Positions 34,257 through 34,327 of a stretch of 34,327 nt of DNA are shown here, piece after piece (the first letter of the stretch is position 1; the number at the start of each line of letters is the position of its first letter). The stretch is from contig JAQBUI010000047.1 of assembly GCA_027624035.1 (NCBI GenBank), forward strand, positions 1 to 34,327, given 5' to 3'. The DNA is from Pseudomonadota bacterium (GTDB lineage: Bacteria > Pseudomonadota > Gammaproteobacteria > Pseudomonadales > Azotimanducaceae). The position numbers were made by a program, and so were the translations under genes. A model generated the notes under the pieces. That model had not been told where the DNA came from and made no database searches. It saw nothing but the letters and a program-made list of their open reading frames with translations.

Positions 34257-34327
34257 GCCCACAGCGTGCCCGTATTAGTCACGCCGTAATCGTACGGGGA
34301 AGTGCTCACGCTGGCACCTCGTTCCAG
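34257..34327 (+). repeat. Hairpin repeat, mixed A/B copy, cut by the window end
   Basis: Starts like subfamily A (GCCCACAGCGTGCCCG) and ends like subfamily B (CTGGCACCTCGT). It is an intermediate or recombinant copy that links the two subfamilies. The right end lies outside the window. Confidence 0.75.

Overview
The window looks like chromosomal DNA of a GC-rich, Gram-negative gammaproteobacterium, probably a marine or hydrocarbon-associated lineage. The grounds are a complete System I cytochrome c maturation operon, TonB-dependent uptake, a 1160-residue DnaE followed directly by tilS, a CYP153-type P450, and strong GC-rich codon bias. The species cannot be named from sequence alone. No rRNA, tRNA, CRISPR array, prophage or transposase gene was seen.

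Region 1 (1-7578, + strand) is ccmABCDEFGHI, tightly packed, with stop/start overlaps from ccmC onward. Its products export and chaperone heme, reduce apocytochrome thiols and ligate heme in the periplasm. Region 2 (7579-13483) holds a tiny membrane-protein ORF, a 98-residue unknown protein, the cold-shock RNA helicase deaD (- strand), an 18-bp minisatellite, a winged-helix methyltransferase (- strand) and an APH-fold kinase.

Region 3 (13484-20321) has a polyamine-type ABC transporter: the binding protein is on the + strand and faces the - strand ATPase and two permeases across a triplicated hairpin repeat. Upstream of the permeases on the - strand is a compact three-gene unit: a small SET-domain lysine methyltransferase, a divergent fold-III PLP enzyme and a gamma-glutamylcyclotransferase. 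This unit is the best candidate for an undescribed system. The PLP enzyme seems to lack the usual decarboxylase Cys and EPGR Arg, and the cyclotransferase recalls the BtrK/BtrG pair of butirosin biosynthesis.

Region 4 (20322-28889) contains a small CxxC protein with a ZnuD-like metal receptor (+). On the - strand there follow a glutamate-receptor-type K+ channel, a CorA magnesium transporter gene interrupted by one in-frame amber codon at a probable Trp position, a VOC protein, a DUF481-like outer-membrane protein and a CYP153-like P450. Region 5 (28890-34327) is dnaE-tilS.

A second layer crosses these regions: a family of about 85-90 bp intergenic hairpin elements (at least nine copies in two related subfamilies). 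They carry compensatory base changes and often lie directly against stop codons. The core of the 18-bp minisatellite near deaD matches the 5' edge of this element.
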